In this document: positions 1 through 12,059 of the stretch, in pieces
Layout: each line of letters begins with the position of its first letter
How positions within the stretch are numbered: the first letter of the stretch is position 1
Source of the DNA: Schistosoma haematobium
Lineage: Eukaryota; Platyhelminthes; Trematoda; Strigeidida; Schistosomatidae
Length of the DNA: 64,000 nucleotides
Assembly (NCBI RefSeq): GCF_000699445.3
Contig: NC_067195.1
Coordinates: 15,695,287 to 15,759,286, forward strand
Direction of reading: 5' to 3'
Made by a program: the position numbers and the translations under genes
Notes under the pieces: model-generated
What the model saw: the letters and a program-made list of their open reading frames with translations, nothing else
Database searches by the model: none
What the model was told of the DNA's origin: nothing

Positions 1-564
1 TTTCACTCTAATTTGAGGCACCTCAATGTCATACATTTATGATTAGATAAATGAATAAAATTACCGAATCTACTTGAACTGTGGTCAATTTAAACTTTAG
101 TGCAACAATTTTGCAGTAAATTGCATTTCCGACTCTATTAAGTGTAGACTAGTGTAGATGACCGTTTCCAATTATTCTTGTTTTCTTAATATTTCTCTGA
201 TTCATTTCTAAACTTAATGACAATGATAGATAATCAACAGTTTAACACCTAACCGATTGATTGTCAACTGTTGATTTACTATGGTAATATAGCATTGACG
301 ACCGATAAGAAAGCACAACCACTACGTTTTGCTAAATCCCCTATGAGATGAACAGCTGGTAGTTTTAACGCAAAGTCGCGTACCGATTAAATTTATAAAA
401 TACCTTGTTCATTATTTTGTGAAATTTTGTGTATTCACTACTGAATGAGTTGAAACCGAAGTGATTTAACTGTACAGTTTTCTTTCCATAATTTACAGAC
501 TACTCTCAGTTAGATAACGGCTGAAAATCTAAAAACACTATAAAGCTACTAAGTCCTAGCATAA

Positions 565-700
565 AACTCTTCAGAAGTGTGGATTGATGACCACATTCAA
601 GATCGAACACGGGATATTTGAATGTCTTGGAGAACGCTTACTCTTCAGTCCGCTGAGTCGACATTCAATGATATACGCGTATAACTTCGATCGATTCAAA
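565..700 (-). repeat. tRNA-derived SINE fragment (family A)
   Basis: On the minus strand this reads like the head of SINE family A: a GACTCAGCGG-type A box, then GTGTTCGATC as a decayed B box, and a CTTCAGAAGTG remnant of the CTCCTCAGCAGTG core seen in the better copy at 7645-7895. The tail is missing. It is an old, diverged copy. Confidence 0.45.
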
Positions 701-2792
701 ATACTTTTTTCTTCAGTTTATTAGTGTAATTGATGGGAATAAGGAATTTGCAATATCTGTCTCTAGACGATTTTATCTTTAGACATTTAATATCAAAAAC
801 ACATCTCAAACATTTATACGTTCATATTTTCTATCAAGTTCAAAATAGAAAGTCATCTGGGAATTTTTCTTACTTAAATACAACATATACATTATGGAAC
901 TATGAAAACTAAAACAGATTTCATTGGATTTTTGATGTTCTCATTTATAAACTCTAATGATTCGATTAGCTTTTTTATGAATTGATTTATAGTAAAATTG
1001 ACATTCATTATTCCACGCAATTTATACTTACACTAATCAAAATACAATCTTTTCACTAGTGGGAGACAGTTTATTAAATGTTTCAATATATATATATATG
1101 AAGTAAATAAAAATTGACATTTTGACAGTAAACAATAAATATGGAGAGCTAGAAAGTTTCATTAGTTGCCCATATCAACGCAAAATTCAAATGGTTTGGT
1201 GAAAATTGAAATAAAAGTGTAAATTTTTGTGTTTTATTGATCGAAATCACAGTTGGATCTGATAAAAAAAATATGAACTTGGTAGATTTAGGATACCTCA
1301 AATCATTACAGTGAGATTTCAAATTACCATGATGATAAGGAGTAAATTAGTTGATATTATAATATATGAAATGAAAATCGTCTGAGCATGGGGCAAGAAA
1401 TAAGAACGAATGTAACAGGAGTACGAAAACTACACAACAACACTATAATCAATATTTGGGGAAATATAACGTATGAATAAAAGAAAGTGTTTATTTTCTA
1501 CATTAGTTTTTTTTAAAGATGGTAAATAATGAATCTTATAAAACTGTCTTTAGAAATGTAGGCGTTTTATGAAAAGCAATTTGAGAGATTATAAGTAAAT
1601 CTTAATAAATGACACCTCGACAACTATGTATTATGCAAAACGTGTATCCTTTACGCTGAAAGTGTGGAGATTATGCTCATGCATAATATTGTTGAAATTT
1701 CACTTCCCTAGTTACTCAAAAAGGAGATATAATCAGTCAAAATGAATTTAACATAAAATATGTTTATATTGTCGTATAAGTATACGGAGCCCATCAGAGA
1801 TGAAATATAAACATATTCGGTTCACAAAAACCCAGTTGATGAATTCATCTTTATCTAACTAAAGACGTCTGATAAATCATAAGTATTATGCATTGTTTTG
1901 CAAAATGCCGTAATAGAGATACATGTATCTAACATTCACATACAACGTCCTAATAATCTGCCATTGTTGTTGTCATTATGAATTAATTAGTGCTAATTGG
2001 TGGAGAGCCCTAGAATTAAGGTCAAAGGTGGTTCAACGCCAAAGGGTAGAATTACGTTTATTGAGTTTTCAGATATCTTGCAAACAGGTGCCAGATAGGT
2101 CTAGATCATTTTGATGGTCACAAATAACAATTTAATATACAAACATAGAGCACTCATTGTCGGCTCAGTTAGATTAGAGATCACAGTGGAACTGAATTCA
2201 TGGAGTCCGATCAACAACAAGGAACATGTAAGCATTATATTGATAACAGTCCAATGGTTCACCGAGGTATATATGTGAATTGTATATGCTGAAAATGGTA
2301 ATCTTCTACAACCCACGTAAATCTTCTCCGTTTTCATAACAGGGTACCAGTAATCCAACCAAACACCCTTCATTATTATTCAGTCTTAAACACACGTTAA
2401 CATATATATAAAATTAAAGATGATCATGTATAATAATTAATAAATCCCACTGTTTATATAAGAAGGCGCAAAAGTGAATGGAGGATTAATTAATAATGAT
2501 TTATGAATGTCAAGAAGTATAGCTGCAATCAATGAGTCAAATGAAACCTTACAATTAGAACAATATGAGAATTTCATGACACCACCGCTAAATAAATAAA
2601 CATTAACAGTATGTGTATTGGTTCACCATAGAATAATTATGAGCATTTTACAATTTTACTTATTCACCTAATCCTAATAGTATGTCCATAGAAAAAAAAC
2701 TCTTAAAAACTATTGCTTTTTAGTGTGGGATCAGGTAGATGGTTGCACGACCTCATGTACTGACTGGAGTTGAACTTGTATACTATATAGTC

Positions 2793-2892
2793 TTGGCTGA
2801 TTGATTTGGAGACTATACGTTTACACGCAAGACCGAACAACCTGAGTTCAGCCCTTGTGAAAGAGTTGTGGACTGATGAGAAGTCCCATACA
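2793..2892 (+). repeat. tRNA-derived SINE fragment (family A)
   Basis: The plus strand carries a decayed tRNA-like head (GATTTGGAGACTATACG as A-box region, CTGAGTTCAGCCC as B-box region) followed by TGAGAAGTCCCATAC, the core motif shared with the copies at 6084-6230 and 7645-7895. It is strongly diverged, and its ends are approximate. Confidence 0.35.
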
Positions 2893-3657
2893 AAGAGAAA
2901 ATAATTATCCTTTTCTCCCAGTAATTCTCCTTTCGAGATCTCCATGACAAAAACATGAAGCGTTTACAAGAAAATTCATATCATACTTTTTTCATCTATT
3001 TAGAGCACCGAAGGTTATGTTAAGAATCTTATTCTTTAGGAGCTAGAAAATAAAACAACTTTCGACGTTTTTATCACTACTCGTAAACACCCGTCTTATC
3101 TGTGCTATTTTGACTGTTATCCAAAAAAGCTTTTGATAGTAACGTGATATTTGAGCTAAACGGAAGGTGCAACTTTACCAGAAGTATCTGTTTACATCCC
3201 CGAATTTCAACTAACATTGCTAAAACAATTTATGCGTAACATGATATGAACCTGATGATAAGTAAAAATGTTCCTCATGCTGTTCAATGTGAAATATTTG
3301 GAATGATTATTGCTTGGAATATCGTGTATCATATATCGATAATAAACAAATATTTGTTTATTTTGATAAATGAACTTGATTCATTCAAACAATCAATCAG
3401 AAAGACAATGAACAATAAATCGATATATTTTGTATGACCTGCCTAATGATGAATAAAATGAACAATTTAAACATAACATTATAAATATTTACGAAGACCG
3501 TATCATTTATTTCTATAGCAGAAACGTCAAATTTTGACATTACATTGAGCATACGGGACGCTTATGGATATATATATATATATGCATTGCGTTGAACGTT
3601 GAACATGAAACAAACATTATTATCATTATAAAAAGAATATAAAAACATGTAACTTAC

Positions 3658-4323
3658 TATTCTTGTTTATTTGTATCAATTGAATCGCCATTTCTTAACC
3701 ATTTAATTTCAGCTTTCGGTATGCCAAAATAGTCTAGTTCACATGGTAACTGAATAGTCATACTGGCATTTGTTTCAATTATCACTAATTTATTATATTT
3801 CGGTGAAATTTCCGATTGACTTGTTAAACTATTCACAATCAAATTTGGTGGGAATTTAATTTTTGGCGGTAGATATAATTTTAGTCTAGCTGTAGTTGAT
3901 ATGGGACTAATACGTTGATATAAATTAATTGCAGAATTTGTAGAAGAAGATGATGATGAAGAGGAGGATAAGACTGATGTAGTAAATTGAGAATCATCTA
4001 ATATGAATTTATTCATATCAAATACATTATTATTAATGTAGTCATTTAAATAAGCATGACATGTATATTCTTCAGAATAAATACCTTTTTGATTGATTTG
4101 TTGAAAATAATCAGAAGGTATTGCACTCGGTAATATATTGCTAATAATTAGTGTTCTATTGAGACCTGAAGTATCAAATTTATAAATAATTTGATTATTA
4201 ATGTTTGAATTATGATTGGTTGACAGTTTTGTTGGTGATGAAATAACATTTGATGGATTGATAAGCTCATGTTTACCATTCAGTGTACTTTTAAACCATT
4301 GAACTCTTAGTGCATGAGCAGGT
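3658..4323 (-). CDS. Ig-repeat receptor-like gene, exon 4
   Basis: This is the fourth visible exon of a minus-strand gene that continues beyond the left edge. It encodes the second half of Ig domain 3 (tryptophan in the VQWF motif, cysteine in the YTCH motif), a serine-rich insert with nine serines in a row, and the start of Ig domain 4 (LPCEL cysteine, IKWLRNG tryptophan). I place the acceptor at 4324-4325 (TATAG after a T-rich tract). It joins exon 3 in phase and brings its FECVFNA motif next to RPAHALRVQWF, a normal Ig B-to-C strand spacing. A second in-phase acceptor at 4417 would add about 31 cysteine-rich residues. The donor is GTAAGT at 3652-3657, leaving phase 2. The open frame runs on to 4460. 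Conserved domain order suggests a PTK7/off-track-like protein, but other Ig-superfamily receptors are possible. Confidence 0.7.
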
Positions 4324-5008
4324 CTATAATTTAGATTAAAACAACAATGAGAAAATATCAAAGTAGGATCACAAAAGATTATTCTCAAAGAAAAATCATC
4401 ATGTACAATATTGGATCTGAATTCAAATGTATGTGAATGAATGAAAAGTATTGAAGGCATTAATTTATATTACATAATCTTAAGGATGAATATGATACAA
4501 TTCTTTTATGAAACTTTACATTCTTAAAACTGTGTTTATTTACTAATCATCAAATAGTACATGTGACTAAATGGACATTTCAGCATGAAATTTCAGGCAA
4601 TCACAGATACTGTGTTTAATAAGATCCGAAAGTAATCATTTTACTCACTGTTTTCTTCAAGCCACAAGAACGAATATTACCGACAACAATTTGCAAAATG
4701 CAAAATAGCCAATAAGGCAACTACTGAATTAATAGAAGATTAAAACCAAGTCAAATGTATTTTTCTTGTAATCCACTGATGTTTATCTTATACCCATTGA
4801 TAAGTGCAGTCATTTATTTTTGCATACTTTTTATATTCAGGTAGGAAACAAGTAATTGCTCAAGGTGAGTTTCACATGAGTTAAATCCCTTAAAGACTCA
4901 ACAACATTTCAGTTCACACACCGATTAATAAAGAAATATCATTTCTTCGCAATGAATTGCAATAAAAGTGAAAGTTGGTCCTGCGATATCAAGGATTGGT
5001 TGGATCCC

Positions 5009-5160
5009 GGCCCAGTGGTCCAGATAATAGGCTTCCGTGCAACACCGAAGGTCCTGTGTCCAAGTCTCGCGTGAATGAGCACTTCTAAGGAGTCACAAAC
5101 TAGAACTAAACGACCTTCCAGTGCTTCTAGGTTCTCAATGTTTGTCCAACATTGATCGCT
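5009..5160 (+). repeat. tRNA-derived SINE (family A)
   Basis: The plus-strand head has GGCCCAGTGGTCCAGATAA as A-box region and GTGTCCAAGTCTCGCG as B-box region, spaced as in a tRNA. The family body follows (AGGAGTC, ACTAGAACTAAACG, CTTCTAGGTTCTCAATG). It lacks the end motif CTCATGAATTCAAC found in other copies. Confidence 0.6.
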
Positions 5161-6083
5161 CCATGATCTCACCCAAAATGCAACAATCTCCACAACCCTA
5201 TACTGATGTTACCTTTTCATTGGCACGATGAAAATAACAGCAAGTATAGCAGTTAAGTAAAATTCGCATAAACTGTAACCAGTAGTTTTACTGACCTACT
5301 TTATAAAGTATTTGTTTATCTTAAAAAAAGCATCAACCTGTAAGACCTCTTCAACTTTTATTGTTATGTCCAATTTACTCCAACTAAATTTACAGTAAAT
5401 CTAAAAGTCTTAAGAAAAATAATAATCTGGGACTTTTAGTGATATTTTTGTTGGATTTCAGTACCTGGCTGTAGTAATCAACTATTCAAAATAATGCACA
5501 AATTTCCAACACTTCCTTTTCGTTAATCTTCAACTGAAAAGCCTTCTTATCTTATCACTGATGGAACACCTTTTTTTCGATGGTTTTTCCTAAATATTAA
5601 TTATTAAATCTAACAGGTTCATGTATTTCTCTTTTCTTTTAACTAGGAACATTTGCCTATTCAAAAAGTGCTATCAAGAATGTATAGAGTACACTGAGAT
5701 TTCGCATCATTCTGACCAAACATTATATATTATGAAAATGATTTACATTATTAGAGTCAGTTATACACAACATCCATTTAAGAAGTCCCAGTTACAATAA
5801 ATACAGCTTCACAAAACGATTTGTTATCTCGATTTAGTACCAATATTTGAACTGCAATATTCTACGATTGGAATCTATCAATCGATTGATTTTTTTCAGC
5901 ATTCAATCATCATTTCTTATTGACACTACGCAATATAAAGTGAAATCTGGCATAAAATTTCCAATTATTAATTCAGACAACAGATTTCAGTAATCAGTAA
6001 TAATCCAATTAACATAGATAACGTGATAAGAAATAACTATAATCAGAAAGGGAGTTTTGTGAAGATTGTAGTTATTTAATGGT

Positions 6084-6230
6084 TAAATTCGTGAGTCGAT
6101 TAAAGCTGGACCGCCATGGAAAACCTAGAAACACTAGACAGCTGAGAAGTCCCATACTGGAACTAAACGCCTGTCTAGTGCTTCGAGGTTCTCAATGTTG
6201 GTCTAGCTCTATTCAACTCATGAATTCAAT
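6084..6230. repeat. Inverted pair of SINE tails (hairpin)
   Basis: Two copies of the family A tail face each other. The left arm (6084-6142) contains ATTCGTGAGTCGATTAAAGC and the right arm (6170-6230) its diverged reverse complement ending CTCATGAATTCAAT. About 27 bp containing the GAGAAGTCCCATACTGG core separate them. No tRNA-like head is left. The single strand could fold into a stem of nearly 60 bp. Confidence 0.65.
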
Positions 6231-7644
6231 TATTAAATGACTTTAAAATTATCTACGGATTAAATATTTTCTCTTTAACTATTAAAATCATTTAAATTAA
6301 AAACATAGTTCACTATATTACTAGCTTAATTAATTATTTCATTATAATCTTATATAGTTATCATTGCTGTTAATTCATTTATTTGCTTGTTTTTTTTAGA
6401 TTACACAATTATTAGTTTCATTTACACGTAATCAACATTTAACTAAGTTATTATCTAATAATTACTTCTTGTTGTAACCAATTACAATTATTTTTCTGGC
6501 AAAGTTTTAATGATGAATTCAATGGAAAGAAAAGAACTTCTCATTATTATTATTATTATAGAGTGTGTGTGTGTGCGAGAATTAATTTTGCCATTAAATG
6601 TTTTCTAATTTAGAAGCGGATGTTTGCAAATTGCTATGATATTCGTGTGAAAATATTTACATATGAGATTATAAATACATGTTATTTGGGAGGAAAACCT
6701 CGGTTTGTTTTTTCACTCTGTGATATTACCTTTTAATGTGTCGTATTCAAAAAATAAAAAAATGGAACAACTGAAATTTTATCAGTCCGTTTTATGTTCA
6801 ATTACTGTTCTAGAAATGTTATCGAAATCATTTAAACAGACTATTTCCAGTTTGTAGTTAACAACTGAATTTAGCCAAATAACGATTTGAATTCAGGAAA
6901 TATTGAACAAGTGTTTCACTTCAGCAGATGGTTGTTTAGTAGCTTATATCTGCAAATTCGCGATGAATCTTCAAACCTCGTCGTAATTAATTAGTCTTCT
7001 AACCCCTTATTTAATAACCAGCGTGAATATTTCTAAACTTAGTCCACGGTCGACATTGCTTTTAATTAAGAACAAACTGGCACTATACACTCTACACATT
7101 ACTGTGACTAGTAGTTTGATAAAATGGATGTATTTATTTAATGGTGAACATTAATAATATGGAGTAAAAGAACCGCTTAGTTTCCAAAATCAAACAGAGC
7201 TGCAATAGAGAAAGCCTAGACTATAAATATTCAATCTAACTATAAATAACTACAGTTGTTCAGTGGTCCTTGGTTTTAGATTGTTCTCCAATTAAGTGTT
7301 AGTCTTTGGTGAATATTATCTTCTTTTGAAATTAATTTCCTTAAATGACTCAATTTAAAAAATTATTACACATCGAACTCTAAAATTTCTATCTTCCAAT
7401 ATCCTTTAAATATTTTATGCAATATAAAACTGTATACATCATGATCCGATGGTATTTGTGCAAAACGTAGTACTGCAATGGTTTCAAATTTAGCTAATGA
7501 TATCGCAATGATTGTGAAAGTGGTAGAATTAAAACAATCACTTTGTAGAAAATAACAAAAACCGAATTCGGAAAATTCATAAATATGCACCACTATCAAT
7601 AAATCGCACTCATGATGATTGGTTTTTAAGATGAAAATGATTTT

Positions 7645-7895
7645 ATAGTTGAATTCATGAGTCAATTAAAGCTAGACCACCATCAAAAACCTAGAAGCCC
7701 TTGACGGGCGTTTCGTTCTGGTATGGGACTCCTCAGCAGTGAGCGAGATTCGGACCTAGCACCTATCAATCTTGTGGGTGAACGCTTAACCTCTACACCA
7801 CTGAGCCGGCATCCAATGTCTAACTTCAATCAATCCACGAAATTGAGCCACCATCCACCATTTTCTAGCTTCAATTGACTCATGAATTCAACTAT
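7645..7895 (-). repeat. tRNA-derived SINE (family A) with 31-bp inverted ends
   Basis: On the minus strand a tRNA-like head reads GGCTCAGTGGTGTAGAGG (A box) and GGTCCGAATCTCG (B box), followed by the CTGAGGAGTCCCATACC core and the tail GCTTTAATTGACTCATGAAT. A second copy of the tail end lies in opposite orientation at 7865-7895, so the unit is bounded by 31-bp inverted repeats (7645-7675 and 7865-7895) differing at one position. It lies inside the large intron of the Ig-repeat gene. Confidence 0.75.
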
Positions 7896-8200
7896 AAAAT
7901 TACCAAAATCTCCACAAAACCCCTTATGATAATGAATATGTTTAGTCGTCTTGATTTTGTAATTTTCTTGTCACTACTTGCTGAGTCTTACTATTATTAA
8001 TTAGGAAATATCTCGCAATTTTGTGAAGTATAAAATATATCAAGACTAAGTGTATTTTTACATAATTATATAAATGATAAGTCCATTTTCCCCATTTGAA
8101 AAAAACCGCTTTCTATTTTAGAGATTATTATCATTTTGCAAACTAATTAGGTTGAATTTAATAGCAACTAATTCAAAAAAGACTATCAACATATATATAT

Positions 8201-8514
8201 TGTGGTAACGGCTCTCGGTCAACTCAAGGAAGCTCAAAAACCTCTAAAACACTCAAAAGTATTCCATTCAATCAACATTTGGAATAACATACCAGTATCT
8301 TGACATGTAGCTTCCCAATCGGACAAAGGCTAAACATCACTGCAAGCAGATAAAATGACTTTAACGGTGATTTCGTTTTTACTAAAAGACTATAAATACC
8401 TGAGTGCTTTGTACCGTCCTTGACTAATTGAAAAACGAATTCTATCCATTCATCTCCTATCTTCTAACTTCCAACTTGGAGAGTTCAAAAGTTCGAGTGC
8501 TCAAGTTATACACA
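8201..8514 (+). mobile_element. Possible solo LTR
   Basis: The block starts TGTGGTAACGG and can be ended at CACA, giving the TG..CA limits of an LTR. It contains TATAAATACC at 8391-8400, a plausible TATA element, 120 bp before the end. It is flanked by TA-rich DNA, so a target duplication cannot be judged. There is no second copy in the window, so the call rests on structure only. A promoter unrelated to a retroelement is the alternative. Confidence 0.4.
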
Positions 8515-8531
8515 GTATAACTAAAATTCAA

Positions 8532-8535
<4 letters not shown>

Positions 8536-8583
<48 letters not shown>
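8536..8583. repeat. (TA)n microsatellite
   Basis: An uninterrupted TA dinucleotide run of 48 bp lies in intron 3 of the Ig-repeat gene. It is self-complementary and expected to vary in length. Confidence 0.95.
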
Positions 8584-8586
<3 letters not shown>

Positions 8587-11500
8587 TTCATTTAATTTCT
8601 AAGGAAGGTTTATTTCTTTTTAATTATATACCAGAAGAATAATTTCCATTATGACACTGACCCATTATATTTTTCTGACAGAAAAAACAACAACAAAAAG
8701 ATGTTTATATTTTTAATTGAATCAATATGCAAAAAAGAAAAAAAATTTAATTTGACATGGAAACGAGTTGAAATTAAATCCATTTTATATAGTTAAATGT
8801 AATTGAATCAATTATCTTTATTGAGAAATATGTAATAATAAATTTTATTAAAGAAAATCTACTAAAAGAATAATTCATTTATATCTTCACTGTTATACAT
8901 TTGAAAGTTGTTAATATCAGGTAAATTCCGATCAAGCACAATTGAATCGATTATCAATTCGTTTGATAATCTTGGAGTCATTTCAGTGTTAGACAGTATG
9001 TTTATCGGATATTTAAAATTAGAGAGTTAATATTTATTATGCTTTTGAGTACTACAATCAACGATCAGATTGAATTTATAAGTTATAAGTACTAGAAAAC
9101 CTTATGGTGAGATTACAATTTATGAATGATTTTCAAACGACGCTAACGTGACCTTGAGGATGTCCACCAAAGTTAAATGAAGTTTACTAACTAGTGTGAG
9201 TAATTAGGATCATAATTTAGGAATTAGGAATTAGATCAACGATTTATACCATGAATTGACATCAGCTAAAATGCCAAAATGTTATTTAGCCAAATGAATG
9301 AATGAGCTTCGCTCTAAAATCCAAGACCTGTTATCCTAGATCTCATTGGTTCGTACATTAATTATAGTCTCACTACATGAATATATTATTAAAGTGGTCA
9401 TGAAGGTCAAGACTTCTCAGAAAACTTATAATATGCAACAAACATACTAAATATAGCGACTTTTAAAGTGTTGATTTCATCTTAGTTTTAACCCACGATA
9501 ATTTTCATGCATTATTTTAATGGGTGAATAAGATATATATCTTGATAACATTATCTCTAAAGGTATCTTAATGTTAACCATAAAATGATACTAATCGACA
9601 CATAAAAGTGAATATTCTTTGAGTTCTATTGTTAAATCATATTGAAAGAATAATTATTGTTTGTATGTTAACACATGTTATATCGTCCGATCATTTATTC
9701 ATCTAGACAAACCCATAGATCTACTCTTTAAGGATTACAAAGCAAAAATTATAGACTACTGAATTATTTTAATTTTTCTAGGTAGTTTTTCTTGACTTTT
9801 TTGTTGTTATTTCCTTTGTTAAATGTTCTATCAGTCTGTTTACCACCAACTGTTATTGTCAATCAAATTTACAACAGGAAAGGATAATAAATTAATGCAC
9901 TGAATTTTTATCATAGTTGTGGGGGAAAATCGGGTGTCTAGAAATAAAGTATCTATCTAGTTATTATCTAAAAATCTTTCATATCAATTAATGTTTGGCA
10001 TATTTAAATTTATGAATATCTATTACTGCTACTCTCCGCTAATGACGAGAACCCAGTTAACATGAGACTAACATGAAACTTAATTTTGAATTTTCAAACT
10101 GAATATACCTATTCTACTTGAATGAAATAAATTTAGGGTAAATTTACCGTCCGTTCATACAGCATTTTATTATTTATGAACTAAACTATCTTAGACACCC
10201 TTGACTGAAAGAGTAATGGTATAAAAGAAGTGTTAAAAAGGGAAAATTCATAATTTCATAGACCATCTCTACCAAATACAGACAAATCTATTGCTCATTC
10301 ATCTATCATAAATAGTATAGTTTGATTTTAATAGGATATATAAAATGTAATCACCCAAACAATGTACCGATGTATGAGAAATTGCTTGTTTAGTATTAAA
10401 ATAACAGTAAAACACAGGAATCATTAACTGAGGAGCAACTGGCTAACCTCAAACCTTTAGTAATTTACAATTCGATTTCATAGTTCAATCTGTAGAACAT
10501 AATTTAAAATTCTTCAATGTTTTAGATTACGTTACAAACTATAATTATCTGCCATATATACATATATCAGTAACAAGCAGAAAGCATTAATTAATTATTT
10601 AATTATTCAAGCCATTTATTCAATAAATTATTTAAGAGTTCCGATTTTCCATGTAAACATTACAAAGCTCTTATTTAATTATAAAATTGAAACCGACATA
10701 TTACAATAAATAACCATATTTCTTTTTTAACCACATTTCCAATTCTAAAGTTCTTACTTTCATTTCACCTTAAAAACTGGCAGTGTTTTTTGCTTCTTTT
10801 GATTACTTTAAATGGGATAAGAAAAATGATTGTTTTTTCTTTTCTTCTTTTTACAAGAAGTCAATACAACGTTTATTTCTAAATTAATTCAAAATGGATG
10901 AATAAAATTCTGTAAACAGTTTGTACGGCAAACTTAAATTCTTTATTGATCAAACCGTTCTTTTTCTCTTCATTCCATTTTGTTATACATTAGTGAGTAG
11001 ACATTTACTATCTACTCTTGATCTCATGTAAAAACATAGTGATGGGTTGTTTTTTTTTTTTTTTGTTTTTAGATTTAAACACAAGATTTTTAGAATACCT
11101 CCAGTAATTTTCTTTTCTATTTCCTTATAGTTCTTTTTGGGTCCAACATTATTACATTTATCTTTAATTGCGTCATCTTACCATTAGTTATTTTGATGTA
11201 AATAAAAGCAGAATAATGTAAAAAAATTACAAAATCTTAACTAGGTTATAATCAAGTAATATAAAACTAATCTATCTTATAGTTTATAAACTTATATTAT
11301 TTCATTCACCGGGAAACCACTTTTTTTTTAAAAGTAATACTAAAAATGTCTTTGCTGTATTCTTTTATCTGGACATATCGATTGGATTAGACAACTTATA
11401 AATTATTCATACTAGAAGAATAACAAATGTCTTTCAGTACAGTATGAGTATTCATATTTCTTAGCGCTATATAGTTATTCAGCATAAACGGGAACAACGG

Positions 11501-11964
11501 TTTTACTTTGTTACTAAGGTAACCGATACTTTGAACAAATAGACAGTAATGTTTATAGTTAGAAATATCATATTAATTATCAGAGGATTAAACATGAATG
11601 TACCTACATCTTTGGAATTATTTACATAAGAAAAAATGGAGTATCATTTTAGTGACCAGTAATACACTTGAATTTTAGTTGGTTTTCATAATAACTTAAA
11701 ATGTCACTACGCTTTCTATTGTGCCTTTTATTCATTAAATACTCAATCAGATATTTTTTATGAATTAAATGATTTAACTGGACAACTATGTACTTTTCTT
11801 TCAAACCAATATCATCATAAATAATAAATATACTGTAATTTGTAAAAGATTATTGTTAATAATCAAAGCCAATGAGGGTTAGTCAATTACTTAAAATCTG
11901 ATAAACCGTTTTTAACAAACTGCACAAATTTGTTTTAAACTTTAGAGAAAAAAACTTACAATTA

Positions 11965-12059
11965 ATAGTTGAATTCATGAGTTGATTAAAGCTAGACCAC
12001 CGTGGAAAACCTGAGAGCATTAGACGGCTATTTCGTCCTAGTATGGGACTCTTCAGCAC
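11965..12059 (-). repeat. SINE tail and core (family A), truncated
   Basis: The block starts ATAGTTGAATTCATGAGTTG, the reverse complement of the family A tail, and continues through the GCTAGACCACCGTGG and TATGGGACTCTTCAGCA core motifs. It stops before the tRNA-like head, so this copy is 5'-truncated. Confidence 0.65.

Larger units (their letters stand above)
1..3657. other. Non-coding, presumed intron of Ig-repeat gene
   Basis: This stretch follows the last visible minus-strand exon of the Ig-repeat gene (donor GTAAGT at 3652-3657), so it should be intron. I looked for a minus-strand exon completing Ig domain 4 (a Y.C motif in the right phase) and found none. It holds two degenerate SINE pieces (565-700 and 2793-2892) and a short TA run near 3570. 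Its longest open frames (60-90 codons) lack recognisable motifs. Confidence 0.5.
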
